Source: AC-69 sp050692435
GTDB taxonomy: Bacteria; Actinomycetota; UBA4738; HRBIN12
Length of the DNA stretch: 64,000 nt
Direction of reading: 5' to 3'
Assembly: GCA_050692435.1 (NCBI GenBank)
Contig: JBOGVG010000103.1
Location: 1 to 64,000 of the forward strand
Shown one piece after another: positions 49,233 to 57,876 of the stretch (within the stretch, counting starts at the first letter, position 1; each line of letters begins with the position of its first letter). Made by a program: the position numbers and the translations under genes. A model generated the notes under the pieces. It worked only from the letters and a program-made list of their open reading frames with translations, did no database searches and was not told where the DNA came from.

Positions 49233-50363
49233 TTGCGGCTTCTGTGGGCCGAGCTGAAGGATTTCCGCAACCACCCGAACACCCGCCTGCCCGACATCCC
49301 CGATGGGTTGGTGGTGGCGGTGGGAGGGAACGGGGAGGGCAAGACGAACCTCCTCGAAGGCCTGGCGTTCCTGTTCTTCTTGGCATCGCCCCGGGTCTCG
49401 AGCACCGAGCCGCTGGTGCGCCGCGGCGCCGAGGCCGCCTATGTGCGCGGCGAGATCGAGACCGCAGGCGGACGGATCATGGTCGAGGTGGAGATCCCGG
49501 GGCGGGGAGCGAACCGGGTGCACGTGAACCGGTCCCCGGTGCGGCGGAAGCGGGACCTGCGGCGGCAGGTCCGGGCGGCGTTCTTCGGGCCCGACGATCT
49601 GGACGTGGTCAGGGGCGATCCATCGGAACGAAGGAGGTTCATGGACGAGGCCGTGACGTCGCTGTGGCCGCTCAAGGAGTCGGCCCTCACGGCGTACGAC
49701 CGGACCCTTCGGCAGCGGAACCGCCTCCTTAAGGACTGGGAAGGCCGGGCGGGGCCGGCGGACCTCGAGACGTGGGATCGGGAACTGGTGGAGAACGGGT
49801 GTGCCGTCATGCGGCTGCGGACGGAGGCGGTGGCGCGCCTTGCCCCGGGCGCCGAGGAGGAATTCGGGGTGCTGGCGGGGTACGGGCTGGCGAGCGAGTA
49901 CCGGCCATCGGTGTGGGGCGAAAACCTGGAGGAGGCCTTCCGGGAGCGCCTGGCGGAGCGACGGCAGGACGAGCTGGTGCGCCGGACCAGCCTGGTCGGT
50001 CCGCACCGGGACGACCTGGAGCTCGCCGTGCGGGATCTCGGGGCCCGGGCGTTCGCCTCCCACGGCGAGGCTTGGGGGGCGGCGCTGTGCCTGCGCCTGG
50101 GGCTGGCCGAGGCCCTGGGAGAGGAGGCGGGGGAGCGCCCGGTCGTCCTGCTTGACGATCCCTTCTCCGCCTTGGACCCCCAGCGCCAGACGCGCGTTGG
50201 GGAGCGGCTCTCCGCCCGAGGCCAAGTTGTGCTGTCGGTCGCCGACGAGGCGCACGTCCCGGCGCACATGGACGCGGTGTGGGAAGTGTCGGCGGGTGCG
50301 GTTACGGTTCGAGGCGGGGGTTCGGGGGTCTCAACAAGCGACCCGGGAAGGGGGGGAGGGTGA
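49233..50363 (+). CDS. recF: DNA replication and repair protein RecF
   Basis: 376 residues, TTG start at 49233 (ATG/GTG absent in a suitable place; GGGGATG upstream). SMC-like ATPase: Walker A GGNGEGKTNLLEGL near 30, FFGPDDLDVVRGDPSERRRF near 110, and the Walker B region PVVLLDDPFSALDPQR near 305. The D-loop has SALD in place of the common SELD. It helps load RecA at gaps with RecO/RecR. The stop overlaps the DUF721 start (TGATG). Confidence 0.93.
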   Translation: MRLLWAELKDFRNHPNTRLPDIPDGLVVAVGGNGEGKTNLLEGLAFLFFLASPRVSSTEPLVRRGAEAAYVRGEIETAGGRIMVEVEIPGRGANRVHVNRSPVRRKRDLRRQVRAAFFGPDDLDVVRGDPSERRRFMDEAVTSLWPLKESALTAYDRTLRQRNRLLKDWEGRAGPADLETWDRELVENGCAVMRLRTEAVARLAPGAEEEFGVLAGYGLASEYRPSVWGENLEEAFRERLAERRQDELVRRTSLVGPHRDDLELAVRDLGARAFASHGEAWGAALCLRLGLAEALGEEAGERPVVLLDDPFSALDPQRQTRVGERLSARGQVVLSVADEAHVPAHMDAVWEVSAGAVTVRGGGSGVSTSDPGRGGG

Positions 50364-50716
50364 TGCCGTCGGGAATGTGGCGGCGGGGCCGGAAGGACGA
50401 GCGAACCATCGAGAGCACGCCCATCGGCGACGTGGTGGACGGACTCCTTCGGGAACGAGCCTTCGCCCGGGGGCTGCCCGTGGGGCGGCTGGCCACCAAG
50501 TGGCAACTGGTGGTGGGGCCGCGCCTGGCCTCCGAGTCCGCCCCGGTGAGCCTGGAGGAAGGCGTCCTCGTGGTTGCCGCGAGCTCCGGGCCGTGGGGCG
50601 CGCAAGCCCGGTTCCTGGCCGACGAGATCCGCGGTCGGGCCAACGAAACGCTCGGATCCGACGAAGTCCGGAAGGTGCGGATCGTGGTCCGCGCCGAACC
50701 GCAGAGAGGCTTGTGA
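50363..50716 (+). CDS. DUF721 (DciA-like) protein
   Basis: 117 residues, ATG overlapping the recF stop. The core is LATKWQLVVGPRLASESAPV and GVLVVAASSGPWGAQARFLA, typical DUF721. The family includes DciA, the helicase operator of bacteria that lack DnaC/DnaI, and Rv0004 sits in the same position and acts in replication. A role in loading or activating DnaB at oriC is therefore likely. Confidence 0.88.
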   Translation: MPSGMWRRGRKDERTIESTPIGDVVDGLLRERAFARGLPVGRLATKWQLVVGPRLASESAPVSLEEGVLVVAASSGPWGAQARFLADEIRGRANETLGSDEVRKVRIVVRAEPQRGL

Positions 50717-50767
50717 GGCAACGGTTTCGCAGTGCCCCCGACACCGGGCGGAGGGCGGTTGCGATGG

Positions 50768-50773
50768 TAGAAT
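50768..50773 (+). promoter_or_regulatory. Candidate gyrB promoter (extended -10 TGGTAGAAT)
   Basis: TAGAAT at 50768-50773 with TG one base upstream forms an extended -10 within the 90-bp recF/DUF721-gyrB gap. No clear -35 is present. Confidence 0.45.
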
Positions 50774-50806
50774 TGCATGTGTAGTTCCCCCGCGTGAGGC
50801 CCCCTC

Positions 50807-52795
50807 ATGGCGGCTCCGCGCGCCGCCTGGCGGGGTGAGCGGGGAGGTTCATTGGCCACACGAAAGATGCCGACGGCGGATCGAGGCGAGTACACGTCCG
50901 CCGATATCACGGTCCTGGAGGGCGTGGAGCACGTCCGCCTCCGGCCCGGCATGTACATCGGAACGACCAGCCAGCGCGGGCTCCACCACCTCGTCTACGA
51001 GGTCGTGGACAACTCGGTGGACGAGGCCATGGCCGGGCACTGCGACAGGATCGTGGTCACCCTGCTGGAGGACGGGGGATGCCGCGTGGCCGACAACGGC
51101 CGAGGCATCCCGGTCAAGCCCATCCCGAAGGCGAAGGACCGCCGCCCTGCCCTGGAGGTCGTTCTCACCACGCTGAACGCCGGCGGGAAGTTCGGGGGAC
51201 GCGGCTACCGCATCTCCGGTGGCCTTCACGGCGTCGGCGTCTCGGTGGTGAACGCCCTGTCCGAGCGACTGACGGTCGAGGTCGAGCGGGACGGGTACCT
51301 CTGGACCCAGTCCTACTCGCGAGGGAAGGCCACGAAGAAGCTGACGAAGGGGAAGGCCAGCAGGAGAAGGGGCACGGTCGTGACGTTCTGGCCCGACCCC
51401 GAGGTGTTCGAGGAGATCGGGTTCAAGCGGGAGATCCTGATCGAGCGGCTCCAGGAGCTCGCGTTCCTCACGAAGGGCCTGGAGATCCATCTGGCGGACG
51501 AGCGAGAGACCCCGCCGACCAAGGACGTCTTCAAGGCCACCGGTGGCCTGGCCGACTTCGTGAAGCACCTCCAGGCGAACAAGGAGGTCGTTCACACCCG
51601 GGTGATCCACTTCGAGGGCAAGGAGCGGGACGGCTCGGCCGAGGTGGAGGTGGCCCTTCAGTGGAACACCGGCTACGCGGAGTCGCTCTATTCCTTCGCC
51701 AACACGATCAACACCACCGAGGGTGGCATGCACGAGGAAGGGCTGAAGAAGGCCCTGACCAACGTGATCAACCGGTACGCGCGGCAGAAGAACCTCCTCA
51801 GGGAGAAGGAGGAGAACCTGATCGGCGAGGACATCCGGGAGGGCCTGGTCGGCATCGTGTCGGTGAAGCTGCGAGACCCGCAGTTCGAGGGCCAGACCAA
51901 GACCAAGCTCGGCAACACCTCGATGCGCTCGCTTGTGGAGACCACGGTCAACGAACAGCTCGCCACGTGGCTCGAGGAGCATCCGGGCGAAGCGAAACGG
52001 ATCGTGATGAAGGCCGAGCAGGCCGCAAAGGCGCGGATCGCGGCCAAGCAGGCCCGCGACCTCACCCGTCGCAAGTCCTTCCTGGACTCCACCTCGCTTC
52101 CCGGCAAGCTGGCGGACTGCCAGCTGACCGACCCGGCGCTGTGCGAGCTGTTCGTGGTGGAGGGCGATTCGGCCGGCGGCAGCGCCAAGCAGGCCCGAGA
52201 TCGGGCGAGCCAGGCCATCTTGCCCATCCGGGGCAAGATCCTGAACGTCGAGAAGGCCAGGCTCCACAAGATCCTGGAGAACCTGGAGATCCAGGCCCTC
52301 ATCACGGCGATCGGGACGGGCATCGGTGAGGAGTTCGACGTCACGAAGGCCCGCTACCACCGGATCGTGCTGATGGCCGACGCCGACGTGGACGGGGCCC
52401 ACATCCGAACCCTGCTGCTCACGTTCTTCTTCAGGAACATGCGGGACCTGATCAACGCGGGCTATGTGTACATCGCGCAACCGCCCCTGTACCTGGTGAG
52501 CGTGGACCGCACGCCCCACTACTTCTACACGGAGCGGGAGTGGGAGGCGTTCCGCAAGCAGAACGGTGGGAAGAAGCTCGACTCCCCCCAGCGGTTCAAG
52601 GGCCTCGCCGAGATGGACGCCGTCCAACTGTGGGAGACCACGATGAACCCGGAGAGCCGAATCCTGTTCCAGGTCACGATGGAGGACGCCGCGACTGCGG
52701 ACCGGCTGTTCACCGTCCTGATGGGCGAGGACGTGCCGGCACGGAAGGCCTTCATCGAGGCCAACGCGAAGCTCGTGCAGAACCTGGATGTCTAG
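50807..52795 (+). CDS. gyrB: DNA gyrase subunit B
   Basis: 662 residues from the ATG at 50807. A TTG at 50852 with a strong GGGGAGG four nt upstream is an alternative start and would remove 15 non-conserved residues. GHKL ATPase: EVVDNSVDEAMAGH near 65, VADNGRGIPVKP, SGGLHGVGVSVVNALSER; TOPRIM: LFVVEGDSAGGSAKQARD and MADADVDGAHIRTLLLTFFF. The C-terminus RKAFIEANAKLVQNLDV is the gyrase type. It overlaps gyrA by 8 bp. Confidence 0.96.
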   Translation: MAAPRAAWRGERGGSLATRKMPTADRGEYTSADITVLEGVEHVRLRPGMYIGTTSQRGLHHLVYEVVDNSVDEAMAGHCDRIVVTLLEDGGCRVADNGRGIPVKPIPKAKDRRPALEVVLTTLNAGGKFGGRGYRISGGLHGVGVSVVNALSERLTVEVERDGYLWTQSYSRGKATKKLTKGKASRRRGTVVTFWPDPEVFEEIGFKREILIERLQELAFLTKGLEIHLADERETPPTKDVFKATGGLADFVKHLQANKEVVHTRVIHFEGKERDGSAEVEVALQWNTGYAESLYSFANTINTTEGGMHEEGLKKALTNVINRYARQKNLLREKEENLIGEDIREGLVGIVSVKLRDPQFEGQTKTKLGNTSMRSLVETTVNEQLATWLEEHPGEAKRIVMKAEQAAKARIAAKQARDLTRRKSFLDSTSLPGKLADCQLTDPALCELFVVEGDSAGGSAKQARDRASQAILPIRGKILNVEKARLHKILENLEIQALITAIGTGIGEEFDVTKARYHRIVLMADADVDGAHIRTLLLTFFFRNMRDLINAGYVYIAQPPLYLVSVDRTPHYFYTEREWEAFRKQNGGKKLDSPQRFKGLAEMDAVQLWETTMNPESRILFQVTMEDAATADRLFTVLMGEDVPARKAFIEANAKLVQNLDV

Positions 52796-55265
52796 ACGAC
52801 GAGCGAGCGGGGGCGGTGGCGGCGACCTCACGCTGCTGACCGGGAGGATCGAACCGGTCGAGATCGAGGAGGAGATCCAGCGCTCCTACCTCGACTACGC
52901 CATGTCCGTCATCGTGGGGCGGGCGCTGCCCGACGTCCGCGACGGCCTGAAACCGGTCCACCGCCGGATCCTGTGGTCCATGCTCGAGTCGGGCCTACGG
53001 CCCGACCGCCCCTATCGCAAGTCGGCCGCCGCGGTCGGCGAGGTGGTGAAGAAGTACCACCCGCACGGCACGGACCCGGTGTACGAGGCGATGGTCCGGA
53101 TGGCCCAGGATTTCTCTCTTCGGTATCCGCTGGTGGACCCCCATGGGAACTTCGGGTCGGTGGACGGCGATCCGCCCGGGGCCATGCGTTACACCGAGGC
53201 CCGGCTGGCGCAGATCGCCATGGAGATGCTCCGCGACATCGAGGCTGAGACCGTCGACTTCGTCCCCAACTACGACGGGTACGAGCAGGAGCCCACGGTG
53301 CTCCCGTCGCGGTTCCCGAACCTCCTGGTGAACGGGGCGGGCGGCATCGCGGTGGGGATGGCCACCAACATCCCGCCTCACAACCTTGGGGAAGTGATCG
53401 ACGGGGTCGTCTACTACCTGGACCACCCCGACTGCAAGCCAAAGGACCTGATGAAGTTCATCAAGGGGCCCGACTTCCCGACGGGGGCCGCCATCCTCGG
53501 CAAGCAGGGCATCGTCGATGCCTACTCCACCGGTCGCGGATCGATCAAGGTCCGGGCCATCACCCAGATCGAGGAAACCCCACAGGGGCGGCAGCGCGTC
53601 GTCGTGACCGAGCTCCCGTACCAGGTGAACAAGGCCCGCCTGGCCGAGAAGATCGCTGACCTGGTTCGCTCGGGCAAGGTCAGGGACATCGCCGACCTGA
53701 AGGACGAGTCGAATCGGCAGGGGATGCGCCTGGTCATCGACCTCAAGCGGAACGCCAACCCTCAGGTCGTTCTGAACCAGCTCTTCAAGCACACGCAGCT
53801 CCAGGAGAGCTTCGGCGCGATCATGCTCGGGCTCGTCGACGGCGTGCCGCGGGTGCTGAACCTGGCCGAGATGGTGGGGTACTACGTCGACCACCAGATC
53901 GACGTCGTCACCCGCCGCACCAAGTACGAGCTGAAGAAGGCCGAGGAGCGCGACCACATCGTCCAGGGCCTGCTCATCGCCCTCCAGCACCTCGACGCGG
54001 TCATCAAGATCATCCGGGGCTCCAGGGACGCCGACGAGGCCCGCACCAAGCTCATGAAGCAGTTCAAGCTCACGGAGATCCAGGCCAACCACATCCTGGA
54101 CATGCCGCTCCGCCGCCTGACCCGTCTGGCCCGCGAGGAACTCGAGCAGGAGCACAAGGACCTGCTGGGGACGATCCGGCGCCTCAAGGCGCTGCTCAAG
54201 GACCCCAAGAAGATCCAGGCCTTGATCAGGGAGGAGCTGGAGCAGATCAAGAAGAAGCACGCCGATCCCCGCCGCACGCAGATCCGGGCGGACGAGGGCG
54301 ATCTGGACGTCGAGGATCTCATCGCCGAGGAGGGCGTGATCATCACGGTGTCGCGGGCGGGGTACGTGAAGCGCCAGCCCATCGACGCGTTCCGGCGCCA
54401 GGGGCGAGGCGGCAAGGGCGTTCGGGGGGCGAATCTCAAGGAGGAGGACGTCGTCAGCCACGTCTTCACCACGACCACCTATCACTGGCTGTTGTTCTTC
54501 ACCACGAGGGGAAAGGTGTACCGGGTCAAGGTCCACCAGGTGCCGGAGGCCGGACGCACGGCGCGGGGGACCTATGCCGCGAACCTTCAGGGCGTCTCCA
54601 TCACCGGCGACGAGAAGGTTTCCGCGGTCATCGCCCTCAAGGAGTACTCGGTGGGCGCGTACCTCCTCTTCGCCACGAAGAAGGGGATCGTGAAGAAGAC
54701 GCCCCTGTCCGAGTACGGGTCGGCCCGGACAGGCTTGGCCGCCATCAACCTGAAGACGCGCGACGAGCTGATCGACGTGCGCCTCACCGACGGGAAGGAT
54801 GAGGTCATCCTGGTATCGCGGCGGGGCCAGGCCATCCGGTTCAAGGAGAGCCTGGTCCGATCGATGGGCCGCCAGACGGCCGGGGTGATCGGGATGCGCC
54901 TGGGCGAGCGCGACGAGGTCCTCGCCCTGGGCGTGGCCTCCCAGGGCGAGGAGCTGATCAGCGTCACCGCCCAGGGCTACGGCAAGCGCACGCCGCTGAA
55001 GGACTATCCCACGAAGGGCCGAGGCGGGAAGGGCGTGATCGGGCACGCACTGACCAAGAAGACCGGCCTGCTGGCCGGGGCGTTCGTGGGGTCCAAGGAC
55101 CAGGACATGTTCGTGATCTCCTCGTCCGGGATCGTGATCCGGGTGGCCGCCGCGGACATCCGCCGGGTCGGCCGGATCAGCCAGGGCGTGCGCACGATGC
55201 GGGTGGAGGAGGGCGCCCACGTGGTCGCCATGGCGCCCGTGATGACCCAGGCCGAAGAGGCGTAG
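52788..55265 (+). CDS. gyrA: DNA gyrase subunit A with atypical quinolone region
   Basis: 825 residues. The catalytic Tyr lies in AMRYTEARL; the breakage-reunion domain is followed by six beta-propeller blades and a GyrA box variant RRQGRGGKG (consensus QRRGGKG), so it is gyrase rather than topoisomerase IV. The helix that binds fluoroquinolones reads HPHGTDPVYEAMVRM (residues 91-105) instead of the usual HPHGDSxxYDxxVRM. Asp82, Ser83 and Asp87 (E. coli numbering) are Thr, Asp and Glu. It introduces negative supercoils together with GyrB. Confidence 0.96.
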   Translation: MSRRRASGGGGGDLTLLTGRIEPVEIEEEIQRSYLDYAMSVIVGRALPDVRDGLKPVHRRILWSMLESGLRPDRPYRKSAAAVGEVVKKYHPHGTDPVYEAMVRMAQDFSLRYPLVDPHGNFGSVDGDPPGAMRYTEARLAQIAMEMLRDIEAETVDFVPNYDGYEQEPTVLPSRFPNLLVNGAGGIAVGMATNIPPHNLGEVIDGVVYYLDHPDCKPKDLMKFIKGPDFPTGAAILGKQGIVDAYSTGRGSIKVRAITQIEETPQGRQRVVVTELPYQVNKARLAEKIADLVRSGKVRDIADLKDESNRQGMRLVIDLKRNANPQVVLNQLFKHTQLQESFGAIMLGLVDGVPRVLNLAEMVGYYVDHQIDVVTRRTKYELKKAEERDHIVQGLLIALQHLDAVIKIIRGSRDADEARTKLMKQFKLTEIQANHILDMPLRRLTRLAREELEQEHKDLLGTIRRLKALLKDPKKIQALIREELEQIKKKHADPRRTQIRADEGDLDVEDLIAEEGVIITVSRAGYVKRQPIDAFRRQGRGGKGVRGANLKEEDVVSHVFTTTTYHWLLFFTTRGKVYRVKVHQVPEAGRTARGTYAANLQGVSITGDEKVSAVIALKEYSVGAYLLFATKKGIVKKTPLSEYGSARTGLAAINLKTRDELIDVRLTDGKDEVILVSRRGQAIRFKESLVRSMGRQTAGVIGMRLGERDEVLALGVASQGEELISVTAQGYGKRTPLKDYPTKGRGGKGVIGHALTKKTGLLAGAFVGSKDQDMFVISSSGIVIRVAAADIRRVGRISQGVRTMRVEEGAHVVAMAPVMTQAEEA

Positions 55266-55281
55266 CCGTCAGGACGACGGC
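55265..55281. terminator. Short hairpin between convergent gyrA and MFS genes
   Basis: GCCGTC, loop AGGAC, GACGGC (55265-55281). A 6-bp stem without a T tract, located just after the gyrA stop. Weak evidence only. Confidence 0.35.
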
Positions 55282-56552
55282 GAGACCCGTTCCTCGGGGA
55301 ACGGTACCCGCCGGAACGTCGCGTACAACAGGAGGTCGTAGGCGACCTTCAGTCCTCCTGCCACGGCGAAGGGGGCTCCGATGGCTACCCGCTGCATCAG
55401 CAGGCCCGCGCCGACCGGCCCCACGGGCCGAGCCGCGTACCGCGCGGTGTTCGTGAAGGCGGCCGCGGCTGTTCGCTCCTCCGGGTCGACCATTGCCACC
55501 ACGTAGGCCTGGCGCGCCGGCACGTCCATCTGCGACAGCGCGAACCGTGCCAGCAGCACGGCGATGGCCCATCCGAGGGACGGCATCACCGGGACCAGCA
55601 TCAGCAGCACGTTCGAAGGGAGGTGCGTGAACACCATCGTGTTCAGCAGGCCGATCCGCGCGGCCACGCGCCCGGCCGCGACCGACGAGGCTGCTTGGAG
55701 CACGCCCGCGGCGAAGAACACCACGCCCATGAGCTCCGGGCTCGCCCCGAACGCCCGACCGAACCAGAACACGAGGAAGGCCTGGACCACGAACCCGCCG
55801 GCAAACGCATCCAGGCCGAACAGCGCCGCCAGCTTCGTAACGGTGCGTCGGGACGTCCGGAGCGGAGATCGGGAGAGGGCACGCGCTTCGGTCTGTGGGT
55901 CCCGTCGTCGCTTCCCTCCTCGACCCATACCCTCCGCGCGACCCGCTCCCGCTTCGACGGCTGCCGACAGCCGACCGGCAAGAGCTACGCACGCGATCGC
56001 CAGCGCCGGGAAGGCCAGCAGCCACCGCTGGTCGGGGGGGATGGTGGGCAAGAGCTCTCGGAGTGCCGCGGGACCACCACCGACCAGGGACCCGACCGCG
56101 CCCCCCAGGTACGCCACCGCGTTGTACCGTCCGAACACCCTGGCCCGGTGGGCCGGCGGAGCGCTCCCTATCATGGCCTGCTCGAGCGAGGTCATGGGCC
56201 CGGATTCGTTGGGGTCGGTGGAGAGGGTGCCGGTGAGCGCCGCCGCGACCAGCAGCAGGAGCGAGTCGGTCAGGGCGAACACCGCCCCCGCGAGGCCCAT
56301 CACCAGCAGGAGCACCGAGTAGGCTCGCCGCCGGCCGGCGCGGTCCGCCACCAACCCGACCGCGATCGAGCTCGCCGCCGCGCCCGCCAACATCGCCGTG
56401 AAGACCACGCCGACCGCGACGTCGGTGAGCCCGCCGCGCAGGAGCGAGGTCCCGAGGACCACGCTCCCGAACCCGTACAGGAACGCCCGGAGGGCTTGGA
56501 TCGTCAGGATCAACCGGAGGTCGGCGAGCTCGGCGCTACGGGTTCGGCTCAC
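55269..56552 (-). CDS. MFS transporter
   Basis: 427 residues, GTG start. Twelve helices with the MFS loop motif GLVADRAGRRRAYSVLL near 62 and a charged central loop (RAEGMGRGGKRRRDPQTEAR) between the halves. LARFALSQMDVPARQAYVVA near 335 is characteristic of MFS-1 drug- or metabolite-export members. It is an insertion between gyrA and the DUF3566 gene. The substrate is unknown. Confidence 0.87.
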   Translation of the reverse strand: MSRTRSAELADLRLILTIQALRAFLYGFGSVVLGTSLLRGGLTDVAVGVVFTAMLAGAAASSIAVGLVADRAGRRRAYSVLLLVMGLAGAVFALTDSLLLLVAAALTGTLSTDPNESGPMTSLEQAMIGSAPPAHRARVFGRYNAVAYLGGAVGSLVGGGPAALRELLPTIPPDQRWLLAFPALAIACVALAGRLSAAVEAGAGRAEGMGRGGKRRRDPQTEARALSRSPLRTSRRTVTKLAALFGLDAFAGGFVVQAFLVFWFGRAFGASPELMGVVFFAAGVLQAASSVAAGRVAARIGLLNTMVFTHLPSNVLLMLVPVMPSLGWAIAVLLARFALSQMDVPARQAYVVAMVDPEERTAAAAFTNTARYAARPVGPVGAGLLMQRVAIGAPFAVAGGLKVAYDLLLYATFRRVPFPEERVSPSS

Positions 56553-56559
56553 ACCTGGT

Positions 56560-56608
56560 GTCGCGATTCGCGACCCACCTCGGCCACCTCCTCAGGAGGC
56601 TCCATAAT
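56560..56608. promoter_or_regulatory. Palindrome and leaderless -10 between MFS and DUF3566 genes
   Basis: GTCGCGA-T-TCGCGAC (56560-56574) is an inverted repeat with 7-bp perfect arms just upstream of the MFS start, a possible operator. On the plus strand CATAAT (56603-56608) ends 7 nt before the GTG at 56616, suggesting a leaderless transcript of the DUF3566 gene. Confidence 0.4.
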
Positions 56609-56615
56609 CGCACCC

Positions 56616-57410
56616 GTGAACCCCGCGGCCGGCGTCGTGCTGATCGCCGGCGGCGCCGCCGCCGGACTGCTCGGGGCGTTCGTGCTGTGGAGACGGCTGC
56701 CGCCGGTGGGCGCCGTCGGGTTCGTGTCCGGGTCAGGCCTCGCGACCGGCGCCGGGGCCCTGCTCGTGCAGGAGAACTCCGGGGCAGGCGACTGGGTCAT
56801 CACGCTGGCGGTCTTGGCGGTGGTCGGTCCGCTCCACTGTCGTGTGCTCTTCGGCGCACCGGACGGAGCCCTTGCCGGCTCGCTTCGGGGCTCGGGGTTG
56901 TTGCCGAAGCTGGCCGGGCCGCGTAGAAAGACGGGGTATCCGATGACTCAGCGTATGGACAAACCCGGTCTCGCCACGGAACCGACCGCGCCGGCGCCCG
57001 CCCCGGACGTTGGAACAGTGGCGGGCGTGCCTGCGGGAACGGCGACCCGGCCGCGCCGTCGGGCCCGTCAGACCCGGGTGGTGATCCGGAAGATCGGGCC
57101 GTGGTCGGTGTTTAAGTTCTCGCTCCTGTTCTATTCCTGCATCGTCCTGGTGATCCTGCTCGCGGTGGCGATGCTCTATTGGATCTTGGGGGCGATCGGC
57201 GCGATCGAGCACCTGACCGAGTTCACGCGACAGCTGTGGCCGGAAGAGGACTTCAAGATCCACGGAGCTTGGATCTTCGCCCGCATGACGCTGATCGGGG
57301 TGGCCATGGTCATCATCTGGTCGCTCATCAACCTGTTCCTCGCGTTCCTATACAACCTCATCTCGGACGTCGTGGGTGGGATCGAGGTCACGCTGGCCGA
57401 GCCCCATTGA
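56616..57410 (+). CDS. DUF3566 membrane protein with an N-terminal membrane extension (Rv0007 position)
   Basis: 264 residues from the GTG at 56616. Residues 1-85 contain about three helices (AAGVVLIAGGAAAGLLGAFV, DWVITLAVLAVVGPL) that I do not recognise. From residue about 110 a Pro-rich linker leads to the DUF3566 domain: RRARQTRVVIRKIGPWSVFK, then YSCIVLVILLAVAMLYWILG, and IIWSLINLFLAFLYNLISDV with VGGIEVTL. An ATG at 56943 would give a 155-residue DUF3566 protein alone, so this may be two genes in one frame. DUF3566 proteins follow gyrA throughout Actinobacteria and are linked to cell division. Confidence 0.8.
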   Translation: MNPAAGVVLIAGGAAAGLLGAFVLWRRLPPVGAVGFVSGSGLATGAGALLVQENSGAGDWVITLAVLAVVGPLHCRVLFGAPDGALAGSLRGSGLLPKLAGPRRKTGYPMTQRMDKPGLATEPTAPAPAPDVGTVAGVPAGTATRPRRRARQTRVVIRKIGPWSVFKFSLLFYSCIVLVILLAVAMLYWILGAIGAIEHLTEFTRQLWPEEDFKIHGAWIFARMTLIGVAMVIIWSLINLFLAFLYNLISDVVGGIEVTLAEPH

Positions 57411-57450
57411 GCGGCGCCTTCCTCCAAGAATCGGCAGGTCGCCCACGACG

Positions 57451-57480
57451 TTGACAGCCCGTTTGAGCCACGCGTACGCT
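57451..57480 (+). promoter_or_regulatory. tRNA-Ile promoter
   Basis: Perfect -35 TTGACA (57451-57456), 18-bp spacer, and -10 TACGCT (57475-57480), 39 bp before the mature tRNA start. This is the strongest housekeeping promoter in the window. Confidence 0.75.
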
Positions 57481-57519
57481 TGCCGGGACCCGGGTGGATG
57501 GGGCCTTGGGGTTCGCTTC

Positions 57520-57594
57520 GGGCCTGTAGCTCAGCTCGGTTAGAGCGCATCCCTGATAAGGATGAGGTCGTTGGTTCAAGTCCAACCAGGCCCA
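57520..57594 (+). tRNA. ileT: tRNA-Ile (anticodon GAT)
   Basis: 75 nt cloverleaf. Acceptor GGGCCTG pairs with CAGGCCC, discriminator A at 57594, D-arm GCTC ... GAGC, anticodon stem CATCC/GGATG around loop CTGATAA with GAT at 57555-57557, and T-arm GTTGG-TTCAAGT-CCAAC. CCA is not encoded, so the CCA-adding enzyme at 15.6 kb is needed. The position after gyrA/DUF3566 is that of ileT in M. tuberculosis. Confidence 0.97.
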
Positions 57595-57615
57595 CCGCGA
57601 AAGGAGGAGACTCGG

Positions 57616-57786
57616 ATGGCGGAAGGCGAGGAGTCCGAGAAGAAGCACGGCTTCTTCGGGAAGCTGCTCCGTCTGGCGTTCATCGGGGCGATGATTGCCG
57701 CGATCGTCGCGTTCTTCAAGCGGCGCCGCGGTCAGGAGTTCAGCGAAGATGAGTGGCAGGAGCTTCCCCCTCCGGAGGGCGGCTAG
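57616..57786 (+). CDS. Small single-pass membrane protein
   Basis: 56 residues from the ATG at 57616, with AAGGAGGA at good spacing. Charged N-terminus (AEGEESEKKHGFFGKLLR), one helix (LAFIGAMIAAIVAFF), basic stop-transfer KRRR, and an acidic C-terminus (EFSEDEWQELPPPEGG). Small proteins of this layout are common in Actinobacteria next to tRNA genes. The function is unknown. A strong terminator follows. Confidence 0.8.
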   Translation: MAEGEESEKKHGFFGKLLRLAFIGAMIAAIVAFFKRRRGQEFSEDEWQELPPPEGG

Positions 57787-57803
57787 GTTCCGGCGGCGTA
57801 TCG

Positions 57804-57832
57804 AAGGGCCCGTGCCGCGGCACGGGCCTTTC
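57804..57832 (+). terminator. Rho-independent terminator
   Basis: GGCCCGTGCC-GC-GGCACGGGCC (57807-57828), flanked by AAG and TTTCGTGTT. This is the best intrinsic terminator in the window. It ends the tRNA-Ile/small protein unit. Confidence 0.8.
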
Positions 57833-57861
57833 GTGTTCCCGGGGCCGAACTGGGCCCACGG

Positions 57862-57867
57862 TAGACT
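57862..57867 (+). promoter_or_regulatory. Leaderless-type -10 (TAGACT) for the acetyltransferase-menC operon
   Basis: TAGACT ends 9 nt before the ATG at 57877, just after the terminator. There is no Shine-Dalgarno. Confidence 0.55.
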
Positions 57868-57876
57868 CCCGGCGCC

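Noticed and set aside
50849..52831. 660-codon open frame antisense to gyrB
   Set aside because: No family similarity, composition mirrors the gyrB codons, and gyrB on the other strand is unmistakable. Long antisense frames are expected at this GC content.
52995..55220. 741-codon open frame antisense to gyrA
   Set aside because: A shadow of gyrA third-position GC bias; translated product is His/Leu/Asp-rich nonsense with no domains.
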